A stretch of DNA of 64,000 nt from JACJYM01 sp965230495 (lineage in GTDB: Bacteria > Bacteroidota > Bacteroidia > Chitinophagales > Saprospiraceae). The position numbers were made by a program, and so were the translations under genes. Positions 39,201 through 46,800 of the stretch are shown in pieces (positions within the stretch are counted from its first letter, which is position 1; each line of letters starts with the position of its first letter). The stretch lies in contig OZ246004.1 of assembly GCA_965230495.1 (NCBI GenBank), positions 186,001-250,000 of the forward strand, given 5' to 3'. The notes under the pieces were generated by a model that had not been told where the DNA came from, made no database searches, and saw nothing but the letters and a program-made list of their open reading frames with translations.

Positions 39201-40674
39201 ATATAATGAAAGAAATGCCACACTTATCCCCGGTTTTAGGGCTGAGGCAGATCTATTGGGTATGTCTTCTGGTTTTGGAGATCCTGGAGTGGGATTTGTA
39301 TTAGGACAGCAGCCAAATTTACGTGACAATTCATTCTTGAATAATGATAGAGACAGGTTTAATACTAGTTTAGCATTTAATGATATTAGTCAACAAGATA
39401 AAGGACATACGGTCGATCTTAAAATAGATTTGGAACCGTTTAAGGACTTTGAAATTGATTTAGATTGGAAAAAAAGCCATAGTACAACTGAGACTTTTGT
39501 ATATCGAATCAAGGAGAACCCTGATGATGATTTTGCAAAAGTATCGCAATATACTATTGGATCATTTGATATGACTTACCTGCCGTTGTCAACAATGTTT
39601 GATGATATTCAGGAAGTTTATCAGCGTTTTACGTACTATAGAGTTGATTTGTCAGAACAACTTTATAGAAATTCTTCACAGTACATTCCTGGAGACCCTA
39701 TTCCACAACATGAACCTATTGATCAATTTGGAGATTATGCAAGGGGTTATGGTCCTACCAATTACAATGTAGCGGTACCTGCATTCTTATCTGCTTACAC
39801 TGGGATGGATAGAAATACCATATTAGATGACCATGGTAATTATCAGGATCAGGTTTCTTCGAAGAGCTTTATTCCTAAACCTAATTGGCAGGTTAGATAC
39901 GATGGATTAGGGAAATTATCAATATTTAAGGACATACTTAAGAGTTTTAGCTTAAAGCATGGATATAAATCCAATCTTAGGGTTAATAATTTTTATCAAC
40001 AGATTAATTATCAAGAAGATGATAACGGTGTACAGTTAGAAGATAATTTTGATTTAAATGGAAATTATTACTCAAGGTTTGAAATTCCAGCAGTACAGAT
40101 TGATGAGCAATTTTCGCCTCTTATTGGATTGAGCTTTAAAACACATTCTGATGTGGTTTTTGATTTTGAATACAGAAAGAATAGAAATCTGGACCTTAGA
40201 TTACAAGCCAATGAGTTGACGGAGAGATTGGGATCTGAGGTGATATTTGGGTTTGGATATATTATTAAAGACTTCAAAGGATTCGGAGGAGGTAAAAAGA
40301 AGAGAAAGAGATCAAGACGTAAGAATAAAGACGGTGACCAAACAGATGATAAGGATGACGGATTGTTGGGTAACGGTTCACAGGATAACAAGAAGGGAAG
40401 AAAAAGTGCCTTTGTTAAAAACCTTGTGTTTAACCTTGATTTTTCTTTAAGAGATAATATTACTTATAAAAGGGACTTGTCTTCCGCTGTTCCTGAAGCT
40501 AATCCAACGACAGGATCAAGGAGTATCACGCTTAACCCAACGGTAGATTATGAGATGAATAAGTATCTTACATTGAGAGTATATTTTAATTATACTCGAA
40601 ATAAAAACTATGTGGGAAGTATAACCACTACGAACGCTAATGGGGGAGTGACGGCAAGATTTATTCTTCAATAA
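33214..40674 (+). CDS. sprA: SprA, outer-membrane translocon of the type IX secretion system
   Basis: 2486 residues, in the size range of SprA. A signal peptide (MKLVRIIVTLVAILHITISA) precedes a very long beta-rich protein. Recognisable segments include the N-terminal LVDPMNRIDVQNSLVDRLFG, the SprA-typical IRMNVDGTIGKKLKLGFNYD, VYIDDFEGAVSG and EAWVNEFRATGL-like elements, and a beta-barrel end. SprA forms the huge single-chain barrel through which T9SS cargo crosses the outer membrane (established from the Flavobacterium structure). Two strongly basic/acidic inserts (about residues 1934-1975 and 2360-2400) are unusual for a barrel. The gene lies 248 bases after ruvA and 10 bases before a Xer recombinase gene. 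The cargo genes at 1-6864 and 8342-11503 would use this channel. Confidence 0.95.
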   Translation: MKLVRIIVTLVAILHITISAFASWSGYNPTNPYVETYTTVTDTIPLLDEDEIILGEKYNPFDINPSNIVQDVEYDPTTNSYILTERIGEEYYRAPTYMTFEEYLEWSQEQQRKKYWSDLAGLSSESDKGYDLVDPMNRIDVQNSLVDRLFGGTEINIEPQGNVDISLGANYNNLTPQVNPNPNVWQVPDIDMKIRMNVDGTIGKKLKLGFNYDTQATFDFDRKIKLEFDSEQFSEDDIIKKIEAGNVSMPLRSNLIQGSQELFGLKTELQFGHLRITALASQQRSEQKDIKIENGASVVEFELTPDQYDENRHFFLSHYNRDVYEESLTYLPYISSAFKITRLEVWISEDRQDNREGKRMVVGITDLGEGKTEYLDNPNPIYPLNPTTSKHILPNGEILPDNEVSDLFAELRADSLVQQVNMASSLLKSKYDMVENRDFEIFQGRMLSPSEYSFNPQLGFISLNSRLRPNQRMGVVFEYQFNTKCDSVYTVGDFYGEEQSSTFDEQNQNSIRNEPEPNKVKFIKLLKSSIQNVSFPSWDLMMKNVYPLGTSQLNQESFEFDIFYDDRETGRLLKFIPENQNNINKIPLLQLFRLDNLNKFGDPQSDGIFDYVPGVTVVERSGAVIFPVLEPFGSSIDSLIKDQTIADQYRYQMLYDTSVIIARTDPSGQALNRFVMKGRVKSATSGVIQLGPFVPRGSVRVTAGGVTLRENEDYEIDYSLGRLTIINQAYLVQGTPLNVSFEDNATFSLQQKTMLGLRADYQLSKKASIGATFLRLKERPLTNKVNIGSDPINNKIFGLDFNYSDETPWVTNLVDKLPFYSTKAASNLSFSAEVAALVPGSNNAIDVDTDNGRQGTVYIDDFEGAVSGFLLGTYNNNQWTLASTPSDPKFPESQIDGLENGKNRALINWYTIDRASRQSGDNSDPYARFVNQRDLFQRETNIGQDELFTFDISYYPTERGPYNFDTTNVEINQITGELTLQNPQERWGGIMRSFQNTDFQAANYEFIEFWVLNPFMDRSDGEAPTETEQGELVFHLGNISEDILKDGNQFFENAMDDGEGVETTYLDTPWGQIPVNLPVTNVFNRETADVQDVGLDGLDNDGEREHYQESYLRSSKILNALDRDGRAISDDPSGDDFEAHTSAANREKASLQERYKKFNNPQGNFPDNANVEGIQDFVRGNQQPDMEDLNNNRSLDQSEAYFIYKIPIRKVPGTNKLDIDAPGARYRGMRELTNPNGTAPNDKEEWYRFQVPLSTFDDVFGDISDFRSIQFMRMYFTGFETAKTFRFAEMQLIRNQWRKAFRCMNDDPSGPEFTVDDVGVEENFTKTPFNYRKPPRIQEERIQGAFGNLLQDEKSLSLNVRDLDTTCEVSIFKLANLDLTFYENLQLIVHAEYPDGADKVEDGDLALFIKLGKDEVGNYYEYEMPLVMSNGKGAASEQDVIWPDSNFIDFPLEEFVNLKKKRIRDGLSLTERHSELKSRDGKIWEKYTIIGNPSIGDIQTIHIGIRNISETDNSLDAEVWVNEFRATGLKQKGGYAGQARLQMSLADLGEINAAASYNSIGWGGLDQRIQERSREEVLNYDIAGSLQLGKFFPEKAKLNIPIFAQYSKTISTPQFDPYHRDITVDDSKELEPEKADSIVDRSRETSTIKSINFTNVKTNVSTKKSLPWSPNNFSGTYAYTQTVNTDPIIKEDVITETQTQLEYNYSTKGATVQPFKFIKSKSLKFLSSFNFNLLPNRFGFNTQLNRYQSHRTFREPDSPVFRFDDQRYRWERNYTLDWNLAKSLRVNYKSNVTAIIDELRQVGIADDPDDRDWVNEVGDTVIVTNHDQVTTYRRDNLRDGGRRKNYTHNFNVNYKAPINLLPMMDWVTASADYKSDYGWKAGSLQPIDNTPGTDNLVLNTINNNQNISFNANLNFQKLYKKSTYLQAIEDGGKSLKRKRKRNKRKRSRISRTKRGNEEEDTKKEEKKEDEGEPRIPSTVERILIRPILMLRSAKLTYNERNATLIPGFRAEADLLGMSSGFGDPGVGFVLGQQPNLRDNSFLNNDRDRFNTSLAFNDISQQDKGHTVDLKIDLEPFKDFEIDLDWKKSHSTTETFVYRIKENPDDDFAKVSQYTIGSFDMTYLPLSTMFDDIQEVYQRFTYYRVDLSEQLYRNSSQYIPGDPIPQHEPIDQFGDYARGYGPTNYNVAVPAFLSAYTGMDRNTILDDHGNYQDQVSSKSFIPKPNWQVRYDGLGKLSIFKDILKSFSLKHGYKSNLRVNNFYQQINYQEDDNGVQLEDNFDLNGNYYSRFEIPAVQIDEQFSPLIGLSFKTHSDVVFDFEYRKNRNLDLRLQANELTERLGSEVIFGFGYIIKDFKGFGGGKKKRKRSRRKNKDGDQTDDKDDGLLGNGSQDNKKGRKSAFVKNLVFNLDFSLRDNITYKRDLSSAVPEANPTTGSRSITLNPTVDYEMNKYLTLRVYFNYTRNKNYVGSITTTNANGGVTARFILQ

Positions 40675-40684
40675 TAGGTTAGGT

Positions 40685-41593
40685 TTGAATTGGAATAGTT
40701 ACATCAAGGGTTTTGAAGCTTACTTGATGTTAGAAAAGTCACTGTCCAAAAACTCAATAAAAGCCTATATGAGTGATGTGGGTAAGTTGATTTCTTTTTT
40801 GGAAATGAGGAATGAGGAGTGCACACCTTTGGAGATTAAGAAAGGAGATTTAAGCAATTTTGCAAGTTATCTTTTCGAATTAGGAATTGAGGCCAAATCA
40901 CAGGCTCGCATAATCAGTGGAGTAAGAGCTTTTTTTAGATATTTGGTGATGGAGGATATGATTGAAAATGATCCTTCTCAATCCATGATTTTACCCAAAT
41001 TACCAAAAAAACTACCTGATGTACTTAGCTGGGAAGAGATAGAACAAATCTTACTGAATATAGATCTCTCCAAAGATAACGGTCATAGAAATAAAGCCAT
41101 AATTGAAACACTGTATGCCTGCGGATTAAGAGTCAGTGAGTTAGTCAATCTTAAGTTGTCTAACTATTATCCCAAGGAAGGGATAGTAAAAGTACTGGGT
41201 AAAAACGATAAAGAGAGATTAGTTCCTATTGGGAGTTCAGCCATCAAGGAAATTAACACTTATATAAATAATTTCAGAAATAAAATCAGCATTGAATCGG
41301 GCCATAAAGATTTTCTCTTTTTAAATCGGAGGGGAAAAAAGCTGACAAGAGTGATGATATTCCTAATTGTTAAGAATGTGGTTAATCAAGCGGGGATAAA
41401 CAAAAATGTGAGTCCTCACACATTTAGGCATTCCTTTGCAACCCATTTAGTTGAGGGCGGTGCAGACCTAAGAGCTGTGCAAGATATGTTGGGGCATGAA
41501 TCCATTTTGACTACCGAGATTTACACTCATCTGGACAGAAGATTCCTGAGGGAGACCATTATGAATTTTCATCCACTAAATAAGGAAGGTTGA
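40685..41593 (+). CDS. Tyrosine recombinase, XerC/XerD type
   Basis: 302 residues from a TTG start, 10 bases after sprA. An N-terminal SAM-like core-binding domain (about 1-90) is followed by the catalytic domain with Arg in CGLRVSELVNL, Lys in VLGKNDKERLVP, H-x-x-R in HTFRHSFATHLVEGG, His in LGHESILTTEIYTH and the nucleophile Tyr in the same segment. Length and motifs match the chromosome dimer resolution recombinases; no mobile-element features surround it. XerC versus XerD cannot be settled here. Confidence 0.92.
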   Translation: MNWNSYIKGFEAYLMLEKSLSKNSIKAYMSDVGKLISFLEMRNEECTPLEIKKGDLSNFASYLFELGIEAKSQARIISGVRAFFRYLVMEDMIENDPSQSMILPKLPKKLPDVLSWEEIEQILLNIDLSKDNGHRNKAIIETLYACGLRVSELVNLKLSNYYPKEGIVKVLGKNDKERLVPIGSSAIKEINTYINNFRNKISIESGHKDFLFLNRRGKKLTRVMIFLIVKNVVNQAGINKNVSPHTFRHSFATHLVEGGADLRAVQDMLGHESILTTEIYTHLDRRFLRETIMNFHPLNKEG

Positions 41594-41727
41594 CCGAAGA
41601 AAAGAAATGTTAAAATCGATTCATTTCCATACAATTGTGAACTTAGTGCGTTAACTTTATGTGACAATTTGATGACAATCTTATTTGTTCATTTAAACAC
41701 ATGTCTGTCTTTATAAAATTAAATACC

Positions 41728-42885
41728 ATGAAAATTAAAATCTTATCTGTATTAATGCTTGTCGGATTAGGTCTAATTTATTCTTGTGCCGATGAAGAAG
41801 TGGTGGTCGAAAATTATTACTACCCTCAGGAAGATTATAGCCTTTTGCAAAAGTATTTGAATTTACCTTCTTCTCCTTTTGACTATGATCTTGATTTTCC
41901 TGATTATATAACTTCCTTTGTGAGAACGGAGGTGAATCAAGATGTTGCTACTTTGGGAAGAGTTCTTTTTTACGATACTCAGCTTTCTTCTGACAATAGC
42001 GTGTCATGTGCTTCATGTCATAAACCTGAATTAGCTTTTTCTGATGATGTTTCCTTTTCTAAGGGGGCAGAGGGAAAGGTTACAACAAGAAATTCTTTAG
42101 CATTGGGGTCAGTTATTAACTTTTCGCTTTACTATGGAGATGACGTTTTTAATGGAATTCCTTTCTTCTGGGATAACTCAGCTACCACGATCCAAGAACA
42201 AAGTGCTCGTACGATAGCTAATCCTAATGAAATGAACTTACAGATGCATCAGGTAGCATCAAGAGTAAACGATTTGGAGTATTATACTCCTTTGGCAAAA
42301 ATGGCCTTCGGAACTGAGAACTTATCTCAGTCACAAATTTTGGATGCAATAGCTACATTTACCAATGCGATTACGACCTACGACTCAAGGTTTGATCAAG
42401 CTTTGGAGAAAGAATTCAATAAGGGATTTACATCAGGGTATGAGAACAGGTATTTTGAAAGCTTTTCTGCTTTAGAAAATCTAGGGAAGGATTTATACAT
42501 GGCTAATTGTTCATCTTGTCATGGAGTTTCCGCAGGTAGACCTGGAAAGCTTGCAGGCAATAATGGTTTATATACTTCGTACAGTGATAAAGGAGCAGGT
42601 AGTTCAGGAGCATACGCGGAATTCAAGATTCCTACACTAAGAAATATTTTGAAGACGGCTCCGTATATGCATGATGGAAGTCTAATAACCATTGATGATG
42701 TTTTGGATCATTATAGTTCTGAAATAGAATACAATAGTGGATTAAGTCCCGAACTAAGAACAGGGAGTCAGGCTAAGAAATTTAACTTCTCTGAGGCTGA
42801 AAGGGATGCATTGAAAGCATTTTTTGCCACAATGACTGATGAAACAATTGAAACGAAAGAAAAATATTTAGATCCTTTCAAATAA
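41728..42885 (+). CDS. Dihaem cytochrome c peroxidase/MauG-like lipoprotein
   Basis: The frame is open from 41701, but the ATG at 41728 starts a lipoprotein signal peptide (ILSVLMLVGLGLIYSC, lipid Cys), giving 385 residues. Two haem c sites are present, CASCHKPE (about 93-97) and CSSCHGVS (about 254-258), along with FKIPTLRNILKTAPYMHDGS and a late methionine candidate. Family members reduce hydrogen peroxide in the periplasm or act as MauG-like oxidases. Anchored by lipid, it would act on the envelope side. It is preceded by no co-directional close gene and is followed by a hairpin. Confidence 0.9.
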   Translation: MKIKILSVLMLVGLGLIYSCADEEVVVENYYYPQEDYSLLQKYLNLPSSPFDYDLDFPDYITSFVRTEVNQDVATLGRVLFYDTQLSSDNSVSCASCHKPELAFSDDVSFSKGAEGKVTTRNSLALGSVINFSLYYGDDVFNGIPFFWDNSATTIQEQSARTIANPNEMNLQMHQVASRVNDLEYYTPLAKMAFGTENLSQSQILDAIATFTNAITTYDSRFDQALEKEFNKGFTSGYENRYFESFSALENLGKDLYMANCSSCHGVSAGRPGKLAGNNGLYTSYSDKGAGSSGAYAEFKIPTLRNILKTAPYMHDGSLITIDDVLDHYSSEIEYNSGLSPELRTGSQAKKFNFSEAERDALKAFFATMTDETIETKEKYLDPFK

Positions 42886-42892
42886 AAACATA

Positions 42893-42921
42893 GAGTATTC
42901 CTACTTTGTGTAGGAGTACTC
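42893..42921 (+). terminator. Stable hairpin between the peroxidase gene and the 42929 gene
   Basis: Stem GAGTATTCCTAC (42893-42904) / GTAGGAGTACTC (42910-42921), 12 bp with one G-T pair and a 5-base loop. It ends 7 bases before the next ATG and is followed by ATATTTT, so it may end the peroxidase transcript or shape the leader of the next gene. Confidence 0.6.
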
Positions 42922-42928
42922 ATATTTT

Positions 42929-43747
42929 ATGAAATTACTTTCTTTATTAGCTGGATTAACTACTCTACTGTGTGCGTTCTCCTCTTGCAGTAAAAATACC
43001 TTGTATATTCCGGGACAGGAAGGGTTGGAAAGTGTTCATAAAAGACAACAACTCAAAGGTGGGGCGGATATCAATTATGATAATGGAAATAGTTGTGCTC
43101 ATTTGGATATTAGTTATAGCCCTATTGATAATGTAGGAGTTTTTTATGATTTAAAAACTTCAGGTCTAGATTATCAATATCATACAATTGGTTTAGGATA
43201 TTACTTAGCGGCCTATGAAAAAATGGATTTGCGAGAGTATACTGAAAAGAAGAAGTCTATTGATGTCGGCTATCACTTTGATTTTTATGGAGGGGCCTCG
43301 TATTGTAAATCAAAGGATAATACTTTTTTCAGGAGTTCCAGCTTTTCTATAGCTGATACCTACGGAATTAATTTATACGGGAAACGGTTTTTTGGACAAA
43401 TAGGATATCATCTTAAAAAGGAATTTATGTCTTATGATATTGTTTTAAGAAGATCTTGGTTAGATATAGATAAGATACAGACATTTGGCTTAGCTGTAAA
43501 GGATGATTTTAACCCTGGAAAGGAAATCCAAGATGAAAACGTGATGAGTTACACTGAGTTGTCATTTAAGGTAAATATAGGAGGAGTATATAAACCATTG
43601 TATATAGGACTAAGCAGAAAATTTGGTCTGTCAAATTCTAACGTCATCAACTCTACTTTTGACCATGTTGTGGGATTTGTTGGCATAAATCTGGATATTC
43701 AGCATGCCTTTGGAAAAAAAATTAAGGAGACTCCGGCTAACAAATAA
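42929..43747 (+). CDS. Lipoprotein of unknown function, possibly outer-membrane beta-rich
   Basis: 272 residues. A lipoprotein signal peptide (LLAGLTTLLCAFSSC, lipid Cys at about 20) is followed by alternating hydrophobic/polar strands with many aromatic residues (GVFYDLKTSGLDYQYHTIG, FFGQIGYHLKKEFMSYD), which looks like a beta-rich outer-membrane-associated protein. No family is recognised. A 12-bp hairpin sits just before its start codon. The next gene is the second giant repeat protein, 96 bases downstream. Confidence 0.7.
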   Translation: MKLLSLLAGLTTLLCAFSSCSKNTLYIPGQEGLESVHKRQQLKGGADINYDNGNSCAHLDISYSPIDNVGVFYDLKTSGLDYQYHTIGLGYYLAAYEKMDLREYTEKKKSIDVGYHFDFYGGASYCKSKDNTFFRSSSFSIADTYGINLYGKRFFGQIGYHLKKEFMSYDIVLRRSWLDIDKIQTFGLAVKDDFNPGKEIQDENVMSYTELSFKVNIGGVYKPLYIGLSRKFGLSNSNVINSTFDHVVGFVGINLDIQHAFGKKIKETPANK

Positions 43748-43783
43748 TTTTAATTAGTAAGCAGCTTTTTTTATGATAATCGT

Positions 43784-43804
43784 ATCTCTTCTTTTGTAAG
43801 AGAT
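43784..43804. promoter_or_regulatory. Hairpin in the leader of the second giant repeat gene
   Basis: ATCTCTT (43784-43790) / AAGAGAT (43798-43804) with a 7-base loop, 39 bases before the ATG. There is no T-run after it. Confidence 0.4.
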
Positions 43805-43843
43805 CATCTACTTCTATTTATTAGATTAGAAAAACGAAAAATC

Positions 43844-46800
43844 ATGAAAAAAGTAAATACTCAAAGAATGCTGGTCTTTTTATTTACTCTTTTATTTGCT
43901 ACCCATTTATCCTCACAATGTGAAATTTGGGACTTGGTTGTAGAGCCTTACGATTGTTCCGATGATTTTTTTATGGTGGATATTGATTTCAATTATGATG
44001 AAGTAGGTGTTTCAGGTTTTGAATTGACAATACAGGGGCTATCCTATGGAACTTATGAATATACCGATTTGCCTATAACTGTGGGAGATATACCAGTAGA
44101 TTGTCTTTCAGAATTTGAATTTCAAGTGAATGATGTCGATGATCCTAACTGTGTTAATAGTGTTATTTTGGACCCTCCTTGCTGCGATTGTGAATTTTGG
44201 AGTATAGATTTCAACTTAGCCCCTTACTGTGAGGAGGATCAGGTTTGGGCAGAATGGATAATTTTTGGTGAAAACTTTAGCGGAGAAGGCATATCAGTTT
44301 ATGTCAATGATGTTTTTCTAGATAATTTTGATTATGAAGATAGTGACACATATTTTTTCGGATTTGATGACCCTGAAACAGATTATTTTACACTAGAAAT
44401 ATGTGATTTAGGAGCTCCGGACTGTTGTTCGATTATAGAGCATCCTAATCCATGTTATGAAGAGGTAGGAGAGTGTGAGATTTGGGACCTGATAGCAGAA
44501 CCATATGCGTGCGAAGATGATGTATTTTACGTGGATATTGACTTCAATTATGACAATGTAGGATCATCTGGTTTCACAATAATGGGTAATGGAACTGATT
44601 ACGGAACCTTCGAATATGCTGATTTACCGATTACATTAGGAACCTTGTCGGCAGATTGTGAAACTAATTATGAATTCGTTGTAAAAGATGTTGATGATCC
44701 AGCTTGTCAAACTGATACTGAGATTGGAATTCAATGTTGTGAAGGAGAGGAATGTAATATATTTGATGCTGAGGCGGCGTCTATAGAATGTATAGATGGT
44801 CCCTTAGTTTTGGTTACTGATTTTAGTTTCGAATATGAGAATGTCACCAACGACCTTTTCGATCTTTATATAGATGGAGATTTTGATAATTATTATTCAT
44901 ATACGAATCTACCGATCACCTTTGAATTTGAAGCTGATGTTACAGCCGAGTTTTTTACCATTACTATATGTGATAATGATAATGAAGATTGCTGTTCGGA
45001 ATTTACGTTTGAGAATCCGTGCTACGAGGAAAGTGAAGAATGTGATATTACAGCTTTTGATTTTGGAGATAACCCTGAGTGTGATGGTGAATTGATTGTA
45101 ACAGATTGGTTGATAGATGGAGTTAATTTAAGTGAGGTTGGTTTTGATATATATGTAAATGATGAGTTTGAATTATTTGTAGAATATGAGGATGATAATT
45201 GGTATGATTTTGATCTGGAAGACCCGGGAACAGAGGTTATAGTGGTAAAAGTATGTGATAATGACAACGGAGACTGTTGTGCAGAGATAGAATTCGAAAA
45301 TCCCTGTTATGAGGAAGGCGAAGAATGTGAGTTATGGGATTTGGTGGTAGAACCGTATGAATGTAGTGATGGTTTCTTTATGGTTGACATCACTTTTGAG
45401 TATGATGGAGTGGGAGATTCAGGATTTACAGTAATGGGCAATGGAGTTACTTATGGAACATATGAATATGGAGATTTACCGATAACCATAGGAAACTTGG
45501 AGGCTGATTGCGAGACTAATTATGAATTCATTATCAAAGATGTAGATAACCCAGACTGCCAGGTGTCAACAGATATTGGAGAACAGTGTTGTGAAGGAGA
45601 GGAATGTAATATATTTGATGCTGAGGCGGCGTCTATAGAATGTATAGATGGTCCCATAGTGTTGGTTACTGACTTTAGTTTCGAATATGAGAATGTCACC
45701 AACGACCTTTTCGATCTTTATATAGATGGAGATTTTGATGATTATTATTCATATACGAATCTACCGATCACCTTTGAATTTGAAGCTGATGTTACGGCAG
45801 AATTTTTTACTATAACTATATGTGATAATGATAATGAAGATTGCTGTTCGGAATTTACGTTTGAGAACCCGTGCTACGAGGAAAGTGAAGAATGTGATAT
45901 TACAGCTTTTGATTTTGGAGATAATCCTGAGTGTGATGGTGAATTGATTGTAACAGATTGGTTGATAGATGGAGTTAATTTAAGTGAGGTTGGTTTTGAT
46001 ATATACGTAAATGATGAGTTTGAATTATTTGTGGAATATGAGGATGATAATTGGTATGATTTTGATCTGGAAGACCCGGGAACAGAGGTCATAGTGGTGA
46101 AAGTATGTGATAATGACAACGGAGACTGTTGTGCAGAGATAGAATTCGAAAATCCCTGTTATGAGGAAGGCGAAGAATGTGAGTTATGGGATTTGGTGGT
46201 AGAACCGTATGAATGTAGTGATGGTTTCTTTATGGTTGACATCACTTTTGAGTATGATGGAGTGGGAGATTCAGGATTTACAGTAATGGGCAATGGAGTT
46301 ACTTATGGAACATATGAATATGGAGATTTACCGATAACCATAGGAAACTTGGAGGCTGATTGCGAGACTAATTATGAATTCATTATCAAAGATGTAGATA
46401 ACCCAGACTGTCAGGTGTCAACAGATATTGGAGAGCAGTGTTGTGAAGGAGAGGAATGTAATATATTTGATGCTGAGGCGGCGTCTATAGAATGTATAGA
46501 TGGTCCCTTAGTGTTGGTTACTGACTTTAGTTTCGAATATGAGAATGTCACCAACGACCTTTTCGATCTTTATATAGATGGAGATTTTGATAATTATTAT
46601 TCATATACGAATCTACCGATCACCTTTGAATTTGAAGCTGATGTTACGGCAGAATTTTTTACTATAACTATATGTGATAATGATAATGAAGATTGCTGTT
46701 CGGAATTTACGTTTGAGAATCCGTGCTACGAGGAAAGTGAAGAATGTGATATTACAGCTTTTGATTTTGGAGATAATCCTGAGTGTGATGGTGAATTGAT

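Noticed and set aside
40685..41593. Xer-type recombinase as a sign of an integrated mobile element
   Set aside because: Length and motifs fit the housekeeping Xer enzymes; no attachment repeats, phage or conjugation genes are near.
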